64,000 nt of DNA, from NCBI RefSeq assembly GCF_047556435.1, contig NZ_CP180210.1, positions 4,340,001 through 4,404,000 of the forward strand. Direction: 5' to 3'. The position numbers and the translations under genes are program-made. The stretch's first letter is position 1; every line of letters starts with the position of its first letter. The notes beneath the pieces were generated by a model. That model had not been told where the DNA came from and searched no databases. It saw nothing but the letters and a program-made list of their open reading frames with translations. Shown here in pieces: positions 9,611 through 17,903 of this stretch. This DNA is from Alteromonas sp047556435 (lineage in GTDB: Bacteria > Pseudomonadota > Gammaproteobacteria > Enterobacterales > Alteromonadaceae).

Positions 9611-10201
9611 TTACTCCCCACTGCCGGTTAAGTCGGTGATGCGTCCGTTTTTCAGGCTGTAAATCCAGCTATGGATATGCAGGTTTTGACCTCTGGCCCA
9701 GGCATCTTTAACAATGGTTGTTCGTTTCACATTATCCGCCTGCTCTTTCACGTTGAGCTCACACAACCGCGCTGAGCGCTTATTTTCTGGTAACGCCATA
9801 AGGGTGTCATAGTGTCGTTGATACACATCTTTAATATGACCCAGCCAGTTATCGATAAGCCCAAGCTGCTTGTCGCTCATCGCGGCTTCCACACCGCCGC
9901 AGCCATAGTGTCCGCATACGATAATATGCTTCACTTTCAACACATCGACGGCGTACTGCAGCACTGAGAGGCAGTTAAAATCGGTATGGATCACCATGTT
10001 CGCCACGTTACGGTGAACAAAAATATCACCGGGCAACAAATCGACGATCTGATTGGCGGGAACCCGGCTGTCTGAACACCCTATCCATAAATATTCAGGT
10101 GTCTGCTGTTTAGATAAGGTATCAAAAAATGTCGGATCTGCCTCTTCAATGCGTGAAGCCCACTTTTTATTGTTATCCAAAAGCTGTGTAATTTCTTTCA
10201 T
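9611..10201 (-). CDS. can: beta-class carbonic anhydrase
   Basis: Cytoplasmic zinc enzyme interconverting CO2 and bicarbonate. All four expected residues are in place: Cys42 and Asp44 in CSDSRVP, His98 and Cys101 in HYGCGGV, the same numbers as in E. coli Can. At 196 residues it is slightly short of the usual 215-220. It is convergent with tamB. The start is supported by the family N terminus (MKEITQLLDNNKKWA). Confidence 0.94.
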   Translation of the reverse strand: MKEITQLLDNNKKWASRIEEADPTFFDTLSKQQTPEYLWIGCSDSRVPANQIVDLLPGDIFVHRNVANMVIHTDFNCLSVLQYAVDVLKVKHIIVCGHYGCGGVEAAMSDKQLGLIDNWLGHIKDVYQRHYDTLMALPENKRSARLCELNVKEQADNVKRTTIVKDAWARGQNLHIHSWIYSLKNGRITDLTGSGE

Positions 10202-10462
10202 CTGCCTTGTCCGTTTTGGATTGATCGTCAGTATGGTTCAAAACAAGCTTGATACATAACAACTTGCATGGCGTTGCCCTGAAAACACACCGGGTAGTCA
10301 CGCCGCCTAGCCCATCCGCACTCAGGCGGGCGGTCGTCACGCAATGACAGAAAACGTTCTGCTGGGGGAGCTGCAGCACAACGTGGCCAGCCGAAAAGGC
10401 AGAACCGTTATCATAATCAGAGCGCAGTTAACGCTGCAGATACAGCCACATCAATGCTTCCG

Positions 10463-11059
10463 TCAATGCGACGCCATATCATCATGGTTCTGTTCCTGTT
10501 TTAACGCCAGCAGTTCTTCGGCTTTTTTATGGAAACGGGCTTCTCGCCTTTGTGCCCATTGATAAAAACCAGCCATAGCAACACTGGTTATCACAATAGC
10601 CAGTAAAGCTTTGGTCTGCCGCTCCTCTGGCACCTCTCCCATAAAATACAGCACAGCGTAGAAGCCCAGAAGAAAGACGGCCGTAGTCCAGCTTGAATGC
10701 TTGGTCAGCCAGGCGATTCTGGCATTATTGCGCATCTGTTTTATCAGCATATCCAGATAATTGGCTGTGGCAGCGTGAAAGCCTGAGGCAGCCAGCCAGC
10801 GTAGTCTCGCCATATAAACAAATATCGGTGTGGTAACCACCAGTAATACCAGGATCATGGTAGCCGCCGCACTCGACAGTTCGTTCCATTTAATAATAAA
10901 GAAAATCACCACCGGAATCAGGCAGGCAAAGTCCAGAAACAAATAGAGGCGCTGTTTGAGTGTTTGCCTGCGAATGTCCTTTTCAATTTGTGCAGTGTCA
11001 ATGGTTGCGACTTTTTGGGCCTGCCATAAGCGCGCTAACTCATCATCATGCGTCGTCAT
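10463..11059 (-). CDS. membrane protein partner of the ECF-type sigma factor
   Basis: 198 residues: a cytoplasmic N terminus (about 1-33), four predicted membrane helices (about 36-57, 64-84, 122-142, 149-167) and a charged, coiled-coil-like C-terminal tail. It starts inside the 3' end of the sigma-factor gene (14-bp overlap), so the two are co-translated. Position suggests a membrane regulator of that sigma factor, but I see no recognised anti-sigma signature such as the ZAS HxxxCxxC motif, so the role is inferred from context only. Confidence 0.6.
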   Translation of the reverse strand: MTTHDDELARLWQAQKVATIDTAQIEKDIRRQTLKQRLYLFLDFACLIPVVIFFIIKWNELSSAAATMILVLLVVTTPIFVYMARLRWLAASGFHAATANYLDMLIKQMRNNARIAWLTKHSSWTTAVFLLGFYAVLYFMGEVPEERQTKALLAIVITSVAMAGFYQWAQRREARFHKKAEELLALKQEQNHDDMASH

Positions 11060-11549
11060 GTTCGAAGCTCCTGTTTATGGCTGCTTTTGCTCGTTTTAAT
11101 AATACGCCTACGTGATTGGTGGTTAATCCGCAAACGTCAGCAATTTCGTCGTAAGACAGCCCTTCCAGCGACAACGTTAATACCTGTCTTCCTGGCAACG
11201 GCAACTCCCTGACCACACGCAGCAAGCGTGTCAGGGCCTTATCTTGTTCTACGGCTTTCTCAGGCGACCACATTCTTTCAGAGGCCGGGCTCATTTCATC
11301 CATATATTCTTCGGTGGCAGGGAGCCTCACCTGGCTTGCGACATGCGATACCGCGCGGTTATGAGCCACTTTTAAAATATAGGTTTTCACACTACTGTTA
11401 CCTTGAAAGCGCGCCATAGCCTGCCACACCGCTACCGCAATCTCTTGCAGCAACTCCTGTTGCAACGCATCGTTGGCTTCATAGCTGCTCGCTACACGAC
11501 TCAACAATGCGCCATATTCCCTGAAAAGATCCTCAAATTTACGTTGCAA
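11046..11549 (-). CDS. ECF-type RNA polymerase sigma factor
   Basis: 167 residues. Region 2 lies at about 10-75 (core binding and -10 recognition, around LLQEIAVAVWQAMARFQG) and region 4 at about 105-160 with a helix-turn-helix (LSYDEIADVCGLTTNHVGVLLKRAKAAI). There is no region 1 or 3, as in ECF (group 4) sigma factors. In this frame a stop lies 12 codons upstream and no ATG precedes region 2, so the start is TTG at 11549 after a weak AGGC. It overlaps a membrane-protein gene. The target promoters are unknown. Confidence 0.85.
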   Translation of the reverse strand: MQRKFEDLFREYGALLSRVASSYEANDALQQELLQEIAVAVWQAMARFQGNSSVKTYILKVAHNRAVSHVASQVRLPATEEYMDEMSPASERMWSPEKAVEQDKALTRLLRVVRELPLPGRQVLTLSLEGLSYDEIADVCGLTTNHVGVLLKRAKAAINRSFEHDDA

Positions 11550-11605
11550 GCCTGTGTTCCAAATACGTGGTAAGTGCGCGCTTTCTCATATAGTCCATGT
11601 CTGAC

Positions 11606-11638
11606 AAAAAATATTACAGCAAACCTGTAATATTTTTT
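11606..11638. promoter_or_regulatory. perfect 14-bp-arm palindrome in a divergent intergenic region
   Basis: An inverted repeat with arms AAAAAATATTACAG and CTGTAATATTTTTT and a 5-nt loop (CAAAC) lies between the divergent starts of the sigma factor (11549, minus) and the PspB-like gene (11718, plus). With an A run on one side and a T run on the other it looks like a bidirectional terminator, but no gene ends there. An operator or a 5'-UTR hairpin of one of the two genes is therefore more likely. Confidence 0.6.
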
Positions 11639-11717
11639 TCCCGGCCGAGACTAGTAAATAGTAGCGACACAAAACGGGTTGCCGCGCTACCTGACTAAAC
11701 CTAACGAGGACAACATC

Positions 11718-11978
11718 ATGGAAATCTTTTTATTGCTGGGCGGAATAGGTTTAACTGCTATCACCGCATGCTATCTCGACGCCAAATACCAATGGCGTTT
11801 AAACGACTGGATGAATGGTCAATGCAGTAATCCGTTTGCGTCCACCTCTTCACTGCGTGCGGATATTAAGCATAAAGATGAGCATATCGCGCAATTGCAG
11901 GCGCGTATAGAAACACTTGAGGCCATCGTGACCGAGCCTGCTTACGAGCTGAATAAGAAAATCAACGCGCTGAAATGA
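11718..11978 (+). CDS. PspB-like small inner-membrane protein
   Basis: 86 residues from the ATG at 11718, which has ACGAGGA 7 nt upstream. A longer in-frame start would remove the membrane segment from the N terminus. One N-terminal membrane helix (about 2-18) is followed by a C-terminal heptad-like segment. Size, topology and the C-terminal pattern (ARIETLEAIVTE ... LNKKINALK) resemble the PspB-like family linked to envelope-stress sensing, but no pspA or pspC is visible nearby. Its neighbour, divergent across the palindrome, is a sigma factor. Confidence 0.65.
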   Translation: MEIFLLLGGIGLTAITACYLDAKYQWRLNDWMNGQCSNPFASTSSLRADIKHKDEHIAQLQARIETLEAIVTEPAYELNKKINALK

Positions 11979-12030
11979 TACCAGGATCACGTGGGTTGGC
12001 CCGGCTCCATCCCCACCAAGGCGCAAGACA

Positions 12031-12222
12031 TCAAACGGCCCCCTTCAGACGATGACACTTTGTCGCCTGAAGGATAACGCCTATTTTTGCTTTTGCCGGG
12101 AGCCGACATGCACAGCCAGCTACAGGTAAAAGGCGAAAGGCTTCAAACGGCACTATGCAGGCGATATCACTTTGACGTCTGAGGGGTAACGCCCGACTTT
12201 TGCTTTCCGGGAGCCAACATAC
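12031..12222. repeat. two-copy imperfect direct repeat, 112-bp period
   Basis: About 80 bp starting TCAAACGG at 12031 recurs at 12143 with a constant offset of 112 bp. Conserved blocks include ATNACTTTG-type, GGNTAACGCC, TTTTGCTTT and CGGGAGCC. The sequence before the first copy and after the second carries degraded extensions. Copy 1 holds a 7-bp inverted repeat (CCTTCAG 12042 / CTGAAGG 12067). It lies between the convergent 3' ends of the PspB-like and DMT genes and encodes nothing obvious. Confidence 0.7.
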
Positions 12223-12256
12223 TCACGCACCGTCGAAGGCTTTACTCTGACATATC

Positions 12257-13171
12257 CTATGCGTGGCCGGTTGTCCTTTTTACCGCCTTACGGCCCGGTA
12301 ATGGCACTTTCCCCATCGCAATCGCGTTGCCAAACAGCACTACACCGACGCCAATCCCTGCCAGCAATGTCCAGCGGTATCCCTCAAAGAACGTCGAGAT
12401 AATAAGGGCCACAATAGGGTATACCAGCACCACATACGCGGCTTTGTCTGAACCAATTTGCTGGAGCAATTTCATATAAGCACCGAAGGCCAGCACGGAA
12501 CCAAATACTCCCAGGTATAACAGCGCTATGTAGAAGTCCGGATTGTCAGGCAAAGTAAAAGACTGCCCACTGGCAAACGCCGACCCATACAGAAACACCA
12601 GTCCGTAAGTCATGGCATAAAAATTCATCTGGATCACAGGGGTGCCCTTGTCCAGGATCCGCTCAGAAATCACATTGCCTACCGAGGCGCAGAAAAACGA
12701 CACCAGCGCGATTCCAAGTCCCATTGCCAACGCAGCATCCAGTCTTACATGGGCAAACTCCGGAATGAAAATCAGCGTAATCCCAACCATTCCCAGCGTT
12801 GCACCAATGAGCACTTCAGGCCTGACCGGTTGCTTTAACCACCAGCGCCTGAGCCCCACATTGATATAAATAATGCACGAACTCATTAGTGCCAGCAGCG
12901 CACTGATAATAAAATGTTGTGCGGCGTACAACAGCGTGTAATCGAGGGTATACAAAAACAGTCCAACGCCGGCCATTTTAATATGGGTATGCAGCGGCAA
13001 TCGCATAGGCAGCCGACGAACCAGGCAAAACACGCCCAGGCAAAATGATGCAATAGTAAATCGCCAGGCCACTGCCACCAGCGGCGGCGCTTCCCCGGTC
13101 TGGAATGTGATGGCGATCCAGGTTGAACCCCATATCAGCGCACAAGCTATGAAGAGAAACGCGTTGCTCAC
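12257..13171 (-). CDS. EamA/DMT-family transporter
   Basis: 304 residues with ten predicted membrane helices in two EamA repeats (about 5-135 and 150-290), as in RhaT/RarD/YdcZ-like exporters. The N terminus (FLFIACALIWGSTWIAI) is the usual family signature. The start is GTG at 13171, 5 bp after the dehydrogenase stop, so it is probably the last gene of a thioesterase-dehydrogenase-transporter operon. The substrate is unknown; exporters of this family often move amino acids or metabolites. Confidence 0.9.
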   Translation of the reverse strand: MSNAFLFIACALIWGSTWIAITFQTGEAPPLVAVAWRFTIASFCLGVFCLVRRLPMRLPLHTHIKMAGVGLFLYTLDYTLLYAAQHFIISALLALMSSCIIYINVGLRRWWLKQPVRPEVLIGATLGMVGITLIFIPEFAHVRLDAALAMGLGIALVSFFCASVGNVISERILDKGTPVIQMNFYAMTYGLVFLYGSAFASGQSFTLPDNPDFYIALLYLGVFGSVLAFGAYMKLLQQIGSDKAAYVVLVYPIVALIISTFFEGYRWTLLAGIGVGVVLFGNAIAMGKVPLPGRKAVKRTTGHA

Positions 13172-13176
13172 GATAG

Positions 13177-14109
13177 TTAACCTGCCTGCTTAAGAAACGT
13201 AGCCAATTGCTTCACGGCATCGTCAAGCAATCGCTGACGCGCTTCACGCGCCAGCCAGGCAGAATGGGGGGTTATCAGTAGCGTGGGCAGGGACACCTGC
13301 ATTAACGGGTGCGATGCCGGCGGTGGCTCCTCAGACAATACATCCAACCCTGCACCACCAATTTGCTGTTGTTGCAAAGCATGTAAAAGTGCCGCCTCGT
13401 CAATTAGACCACCCCGTGCGGTGTTAATAATGAACGCGTGGTCAGGCAATAACGCCAGCAAGGCCTCATCGACCAGTTGGTGTGTCTGCTCGCTAAGCTG
13501 GCAATGCAGACTTAATACGTCGGCAGTCGGTGCCAGAGAGTCAAGCGTGGGCCTGGTGTCATCGGCTTTGCCGGGTCTGGCTGCCACGGACACCCGCATA
13601 CCCAGTGCACGATAAAGTGATTCAACACGCTGTCCAAGATCACCATGACCCACGATCACCGCGTGCTTTCCCGCCAGCTCCATTACCGCGTAGTTATTCA
13701 GGCAAAACTGCGATGCGGCAGTCCACTTGCCACTTTGCACATCGCGATGGTAATCAGCAAAGCGTGTCGCCAGGTTCAGCAACAGCATCAGGGTGTGTTG
13801 GGCAACCGTTTCGGTGCCGTAACCGGCCACGTTGTTAACTACGATACCGTTGTCTTCACAATACTTCAGGTCAATATTGTTCGTTCCGGTTGCCAATACC
13901 CCAATATAGCGACATGCACTGGCGCGAAGTTCGGTTTCATCCAGCACCACCTTATTGGTGAAAATAATGTCTGCATTGGCGATGCGCCCCGCGGTTTGCT
14001 CCGACGACGTCTCATCATAAAACGTCCATTCAACGGGAAGCGCAGACAGCTCGTCTGTGTCTAATGCGTCGGGGGCCATGGTGGCCCAGTCGAGTACAAC
14101 GGCTTTCAT
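13177..14109 (-). CDS. D-2-hydroxyacid dehydrogenase (hydroxypyruvate/glycerate type)
   Basis: 310 residues, NAD(P)-dependent D-isomer-specific 2-hydroxyacid dehydrogenase. Substrate-domain segment VLATGTNNIDL, Rossmann motif GHGDLGQ (about 154-160), catalytic Arg in NTARGGLID, Glu in the LSEEPP segment and His in ITPHSAW are all present, so it should be active. The sequence is closest in style to glycerate dehydrogenase HprA. The ATG overlaps the thioesterase stop (TAATG). Confidence 0.88.
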   Translation of the reverse strand: MKAVVLDWATMAPDALDTDELSALPVEWTFYDETSSEQTAGRIANADIIFTNKVVLDETELRASACRYIGVLATGTNNIDLKYCEDNGIVVNNVAGYGTETVAQHTLMLLLNLATRFADYHRDVQSGKWTAASQFCLNNYAVMELAGKHAVIVGHGDLGQRVESLYRALGMRVSVAARPGKADDTRPTLDSLAPTADVLSLHCQLSEQTHQLVDEALLALLPDHAFIINTARGGLIDEAALLHALQQQQIGGAGLDVLSEEPPPASHPLMQVSLPTLLITPHSAWLAREARQRLLDDAVKQLATFLKQAG

Positions 14110-14546
14110 TAAAACCCTTCCGTTATGCTGTCCAGCGCCTCTCTCACCCGTGATGGAATCGGCACAGCATTGTCACTCTGTCGATTTACAAAAACATGCA
14201 CAAACTGACCGTGAGCCACACGGCGCTTTGCGTCCCCTGCATACACTGACAAGCCATAGGTGACCGAACTGCGCCCTACTTTAATCACGCGTAGTCCCAC
14301 ATAAATAGTTTCAGGGTACGCTGCCGGAGCCACGTACTGACACTGAGAACTGACCACATAAGCTACCACCTGACTGTTCTGAATATCCAGCCCGCCCTGC
14401 TCAATCAAAAAGCGGTTTACTGCGGTGTCGAAAAAGCTGTAATACATGACATTATTGATGTGCCCATAAGCATCGTTGTCTTGCCAGCGCGAGGCCAGTG
14501 TCACGGTGTAGGGGTAATCCTGCAGTGAAGGGGTAATGTCAGTCAT
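14109..14546 (-). CDS. acyl-CoA thioesterase, 4-hydroxybenzoyl-CoA thioesterase fold
   Basis: Single hot-dog domain with the family signature RWQDNDAYGHINNVMYYSFFD (quoted in part: DNDAYGHINN), in which the Asp is the catalytic acid; FadM/YbgC-like. The open frame begins at 14708, but the first 54 codons do not resemble the family; I place the start at the ATG at 14546 (145 residues), where the domain begins, although no strong ribosome site is visible. First gene of a three-gene run with the dehydrogenase and the DMT exporter. Confidence 0.82.
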   Translation of the reverse strand: MTDITPSLQDYPYTVTLASRWQDNDAYGHINNVMYYSFFDTAVNRFLIEQGGLDIQNSQVVAYVVSSQCQYVAPAAYPETIYVGLRVIKVGRSSVTYGLSVYAGDAKRRVAHGQFVHVFVNRQSDNAVPIPSRVREALDSITEGF

Positions 14547-14812
14547 GGATTGTCCGGTGATAGAAAGGAAAAGGACACCAGAATAGCGCTGATAGAGACG
14601 GGGATCTATCTCTTCGCCACGCAAGGTCATATTTTCTGATGCCAGTCGTGGCATGCTGAACATGGTTGTTTGCTGATTTGGCTTTGCCAGCCTGCCCTTC
14701 TGCGTCACTGAACATCCTGGAGCCCTGAAATATTGTTCACATTTTGCGCAATACAGGATATCTTAACTTTTTCATGACTAAAAACGGTATGCAGTAGAAG
14801 GATCTCAGCGCA

Positions 14813-15217
14813 ATGCCTGTTGTTATTTATAACATCTCACACTACTTATTCCGACGCGACGACCAGTTCGGGCATAAACTGGCCACGTTGTTGCTGTATT
14901 TTATCGCCGCGACGATACAGGTTAGCACCGTGGCGTCGCTGGTTTCTCTGGAGGCGGCACGGATTGTTGAGTCAGGGTTACTGCTGTTACTGCCTTCAAC
15001 ATTCGAACCTCATCAGGCCGCGGTATACAGCCTCTATCAGGAGCGCACCTACGTCACTATTTCAAACTGGTTTAAAGCCGGTTGCATTTGGGTAATGTAC
15101 CTTGGGGCCAAGCAGGCTATAAGCTTAATACGTGAAAAAGCAGACGGCCCTGGTATCGCACTGCTGGCCGGCACTTTTTTCGGCGTATCACTGCTGGGCT
15201 ACCTGCCTATTGCGTAG
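14813..15217 (+). CDS. small integral membrane protein of unknown function
   Basis: 134 residues, AAGGA about 11 nt before the ATG. Hydrophobic segments at about 24-46, 52-64, 85-102 and 113-131 suggest three or four membrane helices, with a basic cytoplasmic N terminus. It ends 8 bp from the convergent proA stop. No family recognised. Confidence 0.6.
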   Translation: MPVVIYNISHYLFRRDDQFGHKLATLLLYFIAATIQVSTVASLVSLEAARIVESGLLLLLPSTFEPHQAAVYSLYQERTYVTISNWFKAGCIWVMYLGAKQAISLIREKADGPGIALLAGTFFGVSLLGYLPIA

Positions 15218-15225
15218 GCTCCTGA

Positions 15226-16476
15226 TCAGCGTCGTACCTCTCCCTGGCCCAGCACCACAAACTTCTCGGTTGTCAGTGAGTCCGCGCCCATAGGCCCGTA
15301 AGCATGTAATTTGCTGGTAGAGATGCCAATTTCCGCGCCCAGCCCCAACTCGCCACCATCAGAAAACCGGGACGAGGCATTCACCATGACGACCGCCGAC
15401 TGAATATCGCGGATAAATCGCTGCGCAGTCGCATACTGTTCGGTCACAATCACTTCGGTGTGGCCAGAGCCATAGGCCCGAATGTGAGACACCGCGTCGT
15501 CATAACAATCAACCACTTTAATCGCTATTTCCAGGGCCAGATATTCTGCGTGCCAGTCTACATCTGTCGCCTCCAGCGCCCCGTTAAAATACTCTATCGA
15601 CTGACCACAGGCGTGGGTAGTAACCTCATATTGCTCAAACAATGAAGCGACTTTTGGCAAAAACGTAGCGGCGCGGTCTTTGTGTACCAGGCAGGTCTCA
15701 AGCGCATTACATACCCCCACGCGTTGGGTTTTGCCATTCTCCAGAATGGCCAGCGCCATCTCTTCATCCGCAGACGAGTCTACGTACAGGTGACACACGC
15801 CTTTATAATGCTGTATGACCGGAATACGACTGTGGTCGGTCACGTATTCGATCAGCCCCTCACCGCCACGGGGGATCACCAGATCAATGTCTTGTTTTAA
15901 GGTCAGCAGCGTTTTGAGGATGCCGCGGTCAGGATCGGGGATCACGGTAACGATTGCCGGGTCCAAATCGTGTTCTTTAAGTACATGATGCAAGCAGGCC
16001 GCCAGCGCCAGATTAGAATGCAGCGCTTCTTTCCCCCCACGCAGAATAACCGCGTTGCCCGCCTTCAGACACAATGCGGCTGCATCCACCGTCACGTTGG
16101 GGCGCGACTCATAAATCATCGCAATGACGCCCAGTGGAATACGGATCTTCCCTACCTGAATACCGCTGGGCATAGCGCGCATATTGGAAATTTGACCAAC
16201 CGGGTCTGCTTGTCCGGCAATATCAGAAACCGCATTGGCAATGTCCATCACGCGCTGCTTGGTTAGGGTCAGCCTGTCTGTCATCGCCGCGTCGAGTCCA
16301 TGCTCACGCGCATGCTCCAGGTCCAGACTGTTGGCATCAAGGATATTGTCGGTTTGCGCCACAAGGTGTTTGCTGATGGCCATCAGCAGTTTTCTTTTTT
16401 GCTCACCGGAAAGGGCAGCGATTGCAGTTGATGCCTTGCGCGCATCTTTTGCTGCCTGTTGAATAGAAAAACTCAT
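15226..16476 (-). CDS. proA: gamma-glutamyl phosphate reductase
   Basis: Second step of proline synthesis: NADPH-dependent reduction of gamma-glutamyl phosphate to glutamate-5-semialdehyde in the cytoplasm. 416 residues (E. coli 417). The catalytic Cys sits in RVGVCNALE, and the ALDH-like SRPNVTVDAAALCLKAGN and GPMGADSLTTEKFV segments are intact. GAGGGGAC precedes the ATG. It follows proB after 135 bp on the same strand. Confidence 0.97.
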   Translation of the reverse strand: MSFSIQQAAKDARKASTAIAALSGEQKRKLLMAISKHLVAQTDNILDANSLDLEHAREHGLDAAMTDRLTLTKQRVMDIANAVSDIAGQADPVGQISNMRAMPSGIQVGKIRIPLGVIAMIYESRPNVTVDAAALCLKAGNAVILRGGKEALHSNLALAACLHHVLKEHDLDPAIVTVIPDPDRGILKTLLTLKQDIDLVIPRGGEGLIEYVTDHSRIPVIQHYKGVCHLYVDSSADEEMALAILENGKTQRVGVCNALETCLVHKDRAATFLPKVASLFEQYEVTTHACGQSIEYFNGALEATDVDWHAEYLALEIAIKVVDCYDDAVSHIRAYGSGHTEVIVTEQYATAQRFIRDIQSAVVMVNASSRFSDGGELGLGAEIGISTSKLHAYGPMGADSLTTEKFVVLGQGEVRR

Positions 16477-16611
16477 ACCGTCCCCTCAACTGAAAGGGCA
16501 GGGACGTCCATACGGAATACTCTTGGCGCCAGCGCGCAAATTGCGACGACTCTGGCATCAGAGCATGTGAATTTCCCCGCCTCAAGAACCCGTTAACCAT
16601 AAACGGGACAA

Positions 16612-17721
16612 TTATATGGCTCGGGACAACAGCACCAAATCATCTCGGTGCACCACCACCTCACTACAATCATAGCCTAAGGCATCACGGATTTGTTGCG
16701 ACTTCATGCCCTTTATTTGATTCAGCTCAGCATCGGAATAAAGCGAAAGTCCTTTCGCAATCGTTTGCTGCTGGCAGCGGATCTCAATGGCATCGCCGGG
16801 GCGAAAGCGTCCGCTCACCTGAGTAATACCGGAAGGCAACAAAGAAGCGCCTTTTTTTACGATGGCATTACGCGCGCCATCATCTACGTCAATTACCCCG
16901 CGGGTTTTCAGCGTATGAGTAAGCCATAGCCGCCGCGCGGTATTCCCTGATTGTGTGGCATGAAACAGTGTGCCGGTGATTTTACCTTCCAGTAAGGCAT
17001 CAAACACCTGACCGCTGCGCCCGTTCACTATCACCGTCTGAATACCGCTTTGAGTACACTTATCTGCAGCTTCAATCTTTGTTCTCATGCCACCGGTGCC
17101 TACCGAGGAGCCTGCGCCGCCTGCCAGTGCATAGATACTCTCGTTAATGGCTTTGACTTCGGGAATCAGGGTAGCGCTTGCATCTTTGCGCGGATCGGCC
17201 GTATACAGCCCGTCAATATCGGAGCAAATTATAAGTGTGTCGGCTTCGGCCACCAGCGCCGTGTACGCGGCTAAATTGTCGTTATCACCCACTTTGAGCT
17301 CGTTTACCGCTACGGTGTCATTTTCATTAACCACCGGCAGCGCCTGATGCTTAAGCAATTCACGCAAGGTATTTTTGATATTTACATAGCGGGTACGATC
17401 GTGAAGGTCGTCGGCCGTCAGCAATACCTGCGCACAGGGAAAATCGAAGAAGCGCTGCCAGTTGGCCATCATCTGCATTTGACCAATGGCCGCCATGGCC
17501 TGTTTCTCGGCAATTGACGCAGGGTGATTCAGCACGACTTTACTGCGCCCCGCAGCCACGCTGCCCGATGACACCACGATCACCTCTTTGCCGGCCTCTC
17601 GGCTGGCAGTAATAAAGCGGGCGATAGGCAGTAAATATTTTGCCTGGCATTGGTTGCCATCGGGCGCAATGAGCGCACTACCTATCTTAATCACGGCGCG
17701 TTGCCAGGATAATTGGTTCAT
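16612..17721 (-). CDS. proB: glutamate 5-kinase
   Basis: First, feedback-regulated step of proline synthesis: ATP-dependent phosphorylation of L-glutamate. 369 residues (E. coli 367). An amino-acid-kinase domain (about 1-255; VIKIGSALI, VSSGSVAAG, GTGGMRTKIEAA) is followed by the C-terminal PUA domain (about 275-365). It is upstream of proA in the same direction, the usual proBA order. Confidence 0.97.
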   Translation of the reverse strand: MNQLSWQRAVIKIGSALIAPDGNQCQAKYLLPIARFITASREAGKEVIVVSSGSVAAGRSKVVLNHPASIAEKQAMAAIGQMQMMANWQRFFDFPCAQVLLTADDLHDRTRYVNIKNTLRELLKHQALPVVNENDTVAVNELKVGDNDNLAAYTALVAEADTLIICSDIDGLYTADPRKDASATLIPEVKAINESIYALAGGAGSSVGTGGMRTKIEAADKCTQSGIQTVIVNGRSGQVFDALLEGKITGTLFHATQSGNTARRLWLTHTLKTRGVIDVDDGARNAIVKKGASLLPSGITQVSGRFRPGDAIEIRCQQQTIAKGLSLYSDAELNQIKGMKSQQIRDALGYDCSEVVVHRDDLVLLSRAI

Positions 17722-17903
17722 GAGATTTGAAGAGAAACAGCGGATTTCGCAAGCATACGACAGCCTGATAAATAAACAAACTCCCTAATTGTGCTTTTTT
17801 GCGGCGAAGTCTGGCGTGAATACGGTCAAAAACTGGCAATACGTCGGCTACAGCTTATACAATGGCGAGTTTGAGATTGTATTTTCAGTAGCAAGGAATC
17901 TGC

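Noticed and set aside
11640..11717. Sigma-54 promoter before the PspB-like gene, as expected for psp operons
   Set aside because: The best match has GA instead of the essential GG at -24, so it does not meet the consensus.
12031..12222. Possible CRISPR array
   Set aside because: Only two diverged ~80-bp units with no short identical repeats, no unique spacers of even length and no cas genes.
16477..16611. Small minus-strand frame between proB and proA
   Set aside because: Runs into proA in another frame, has no ribosome site and no recognisable product; treated as spacer.
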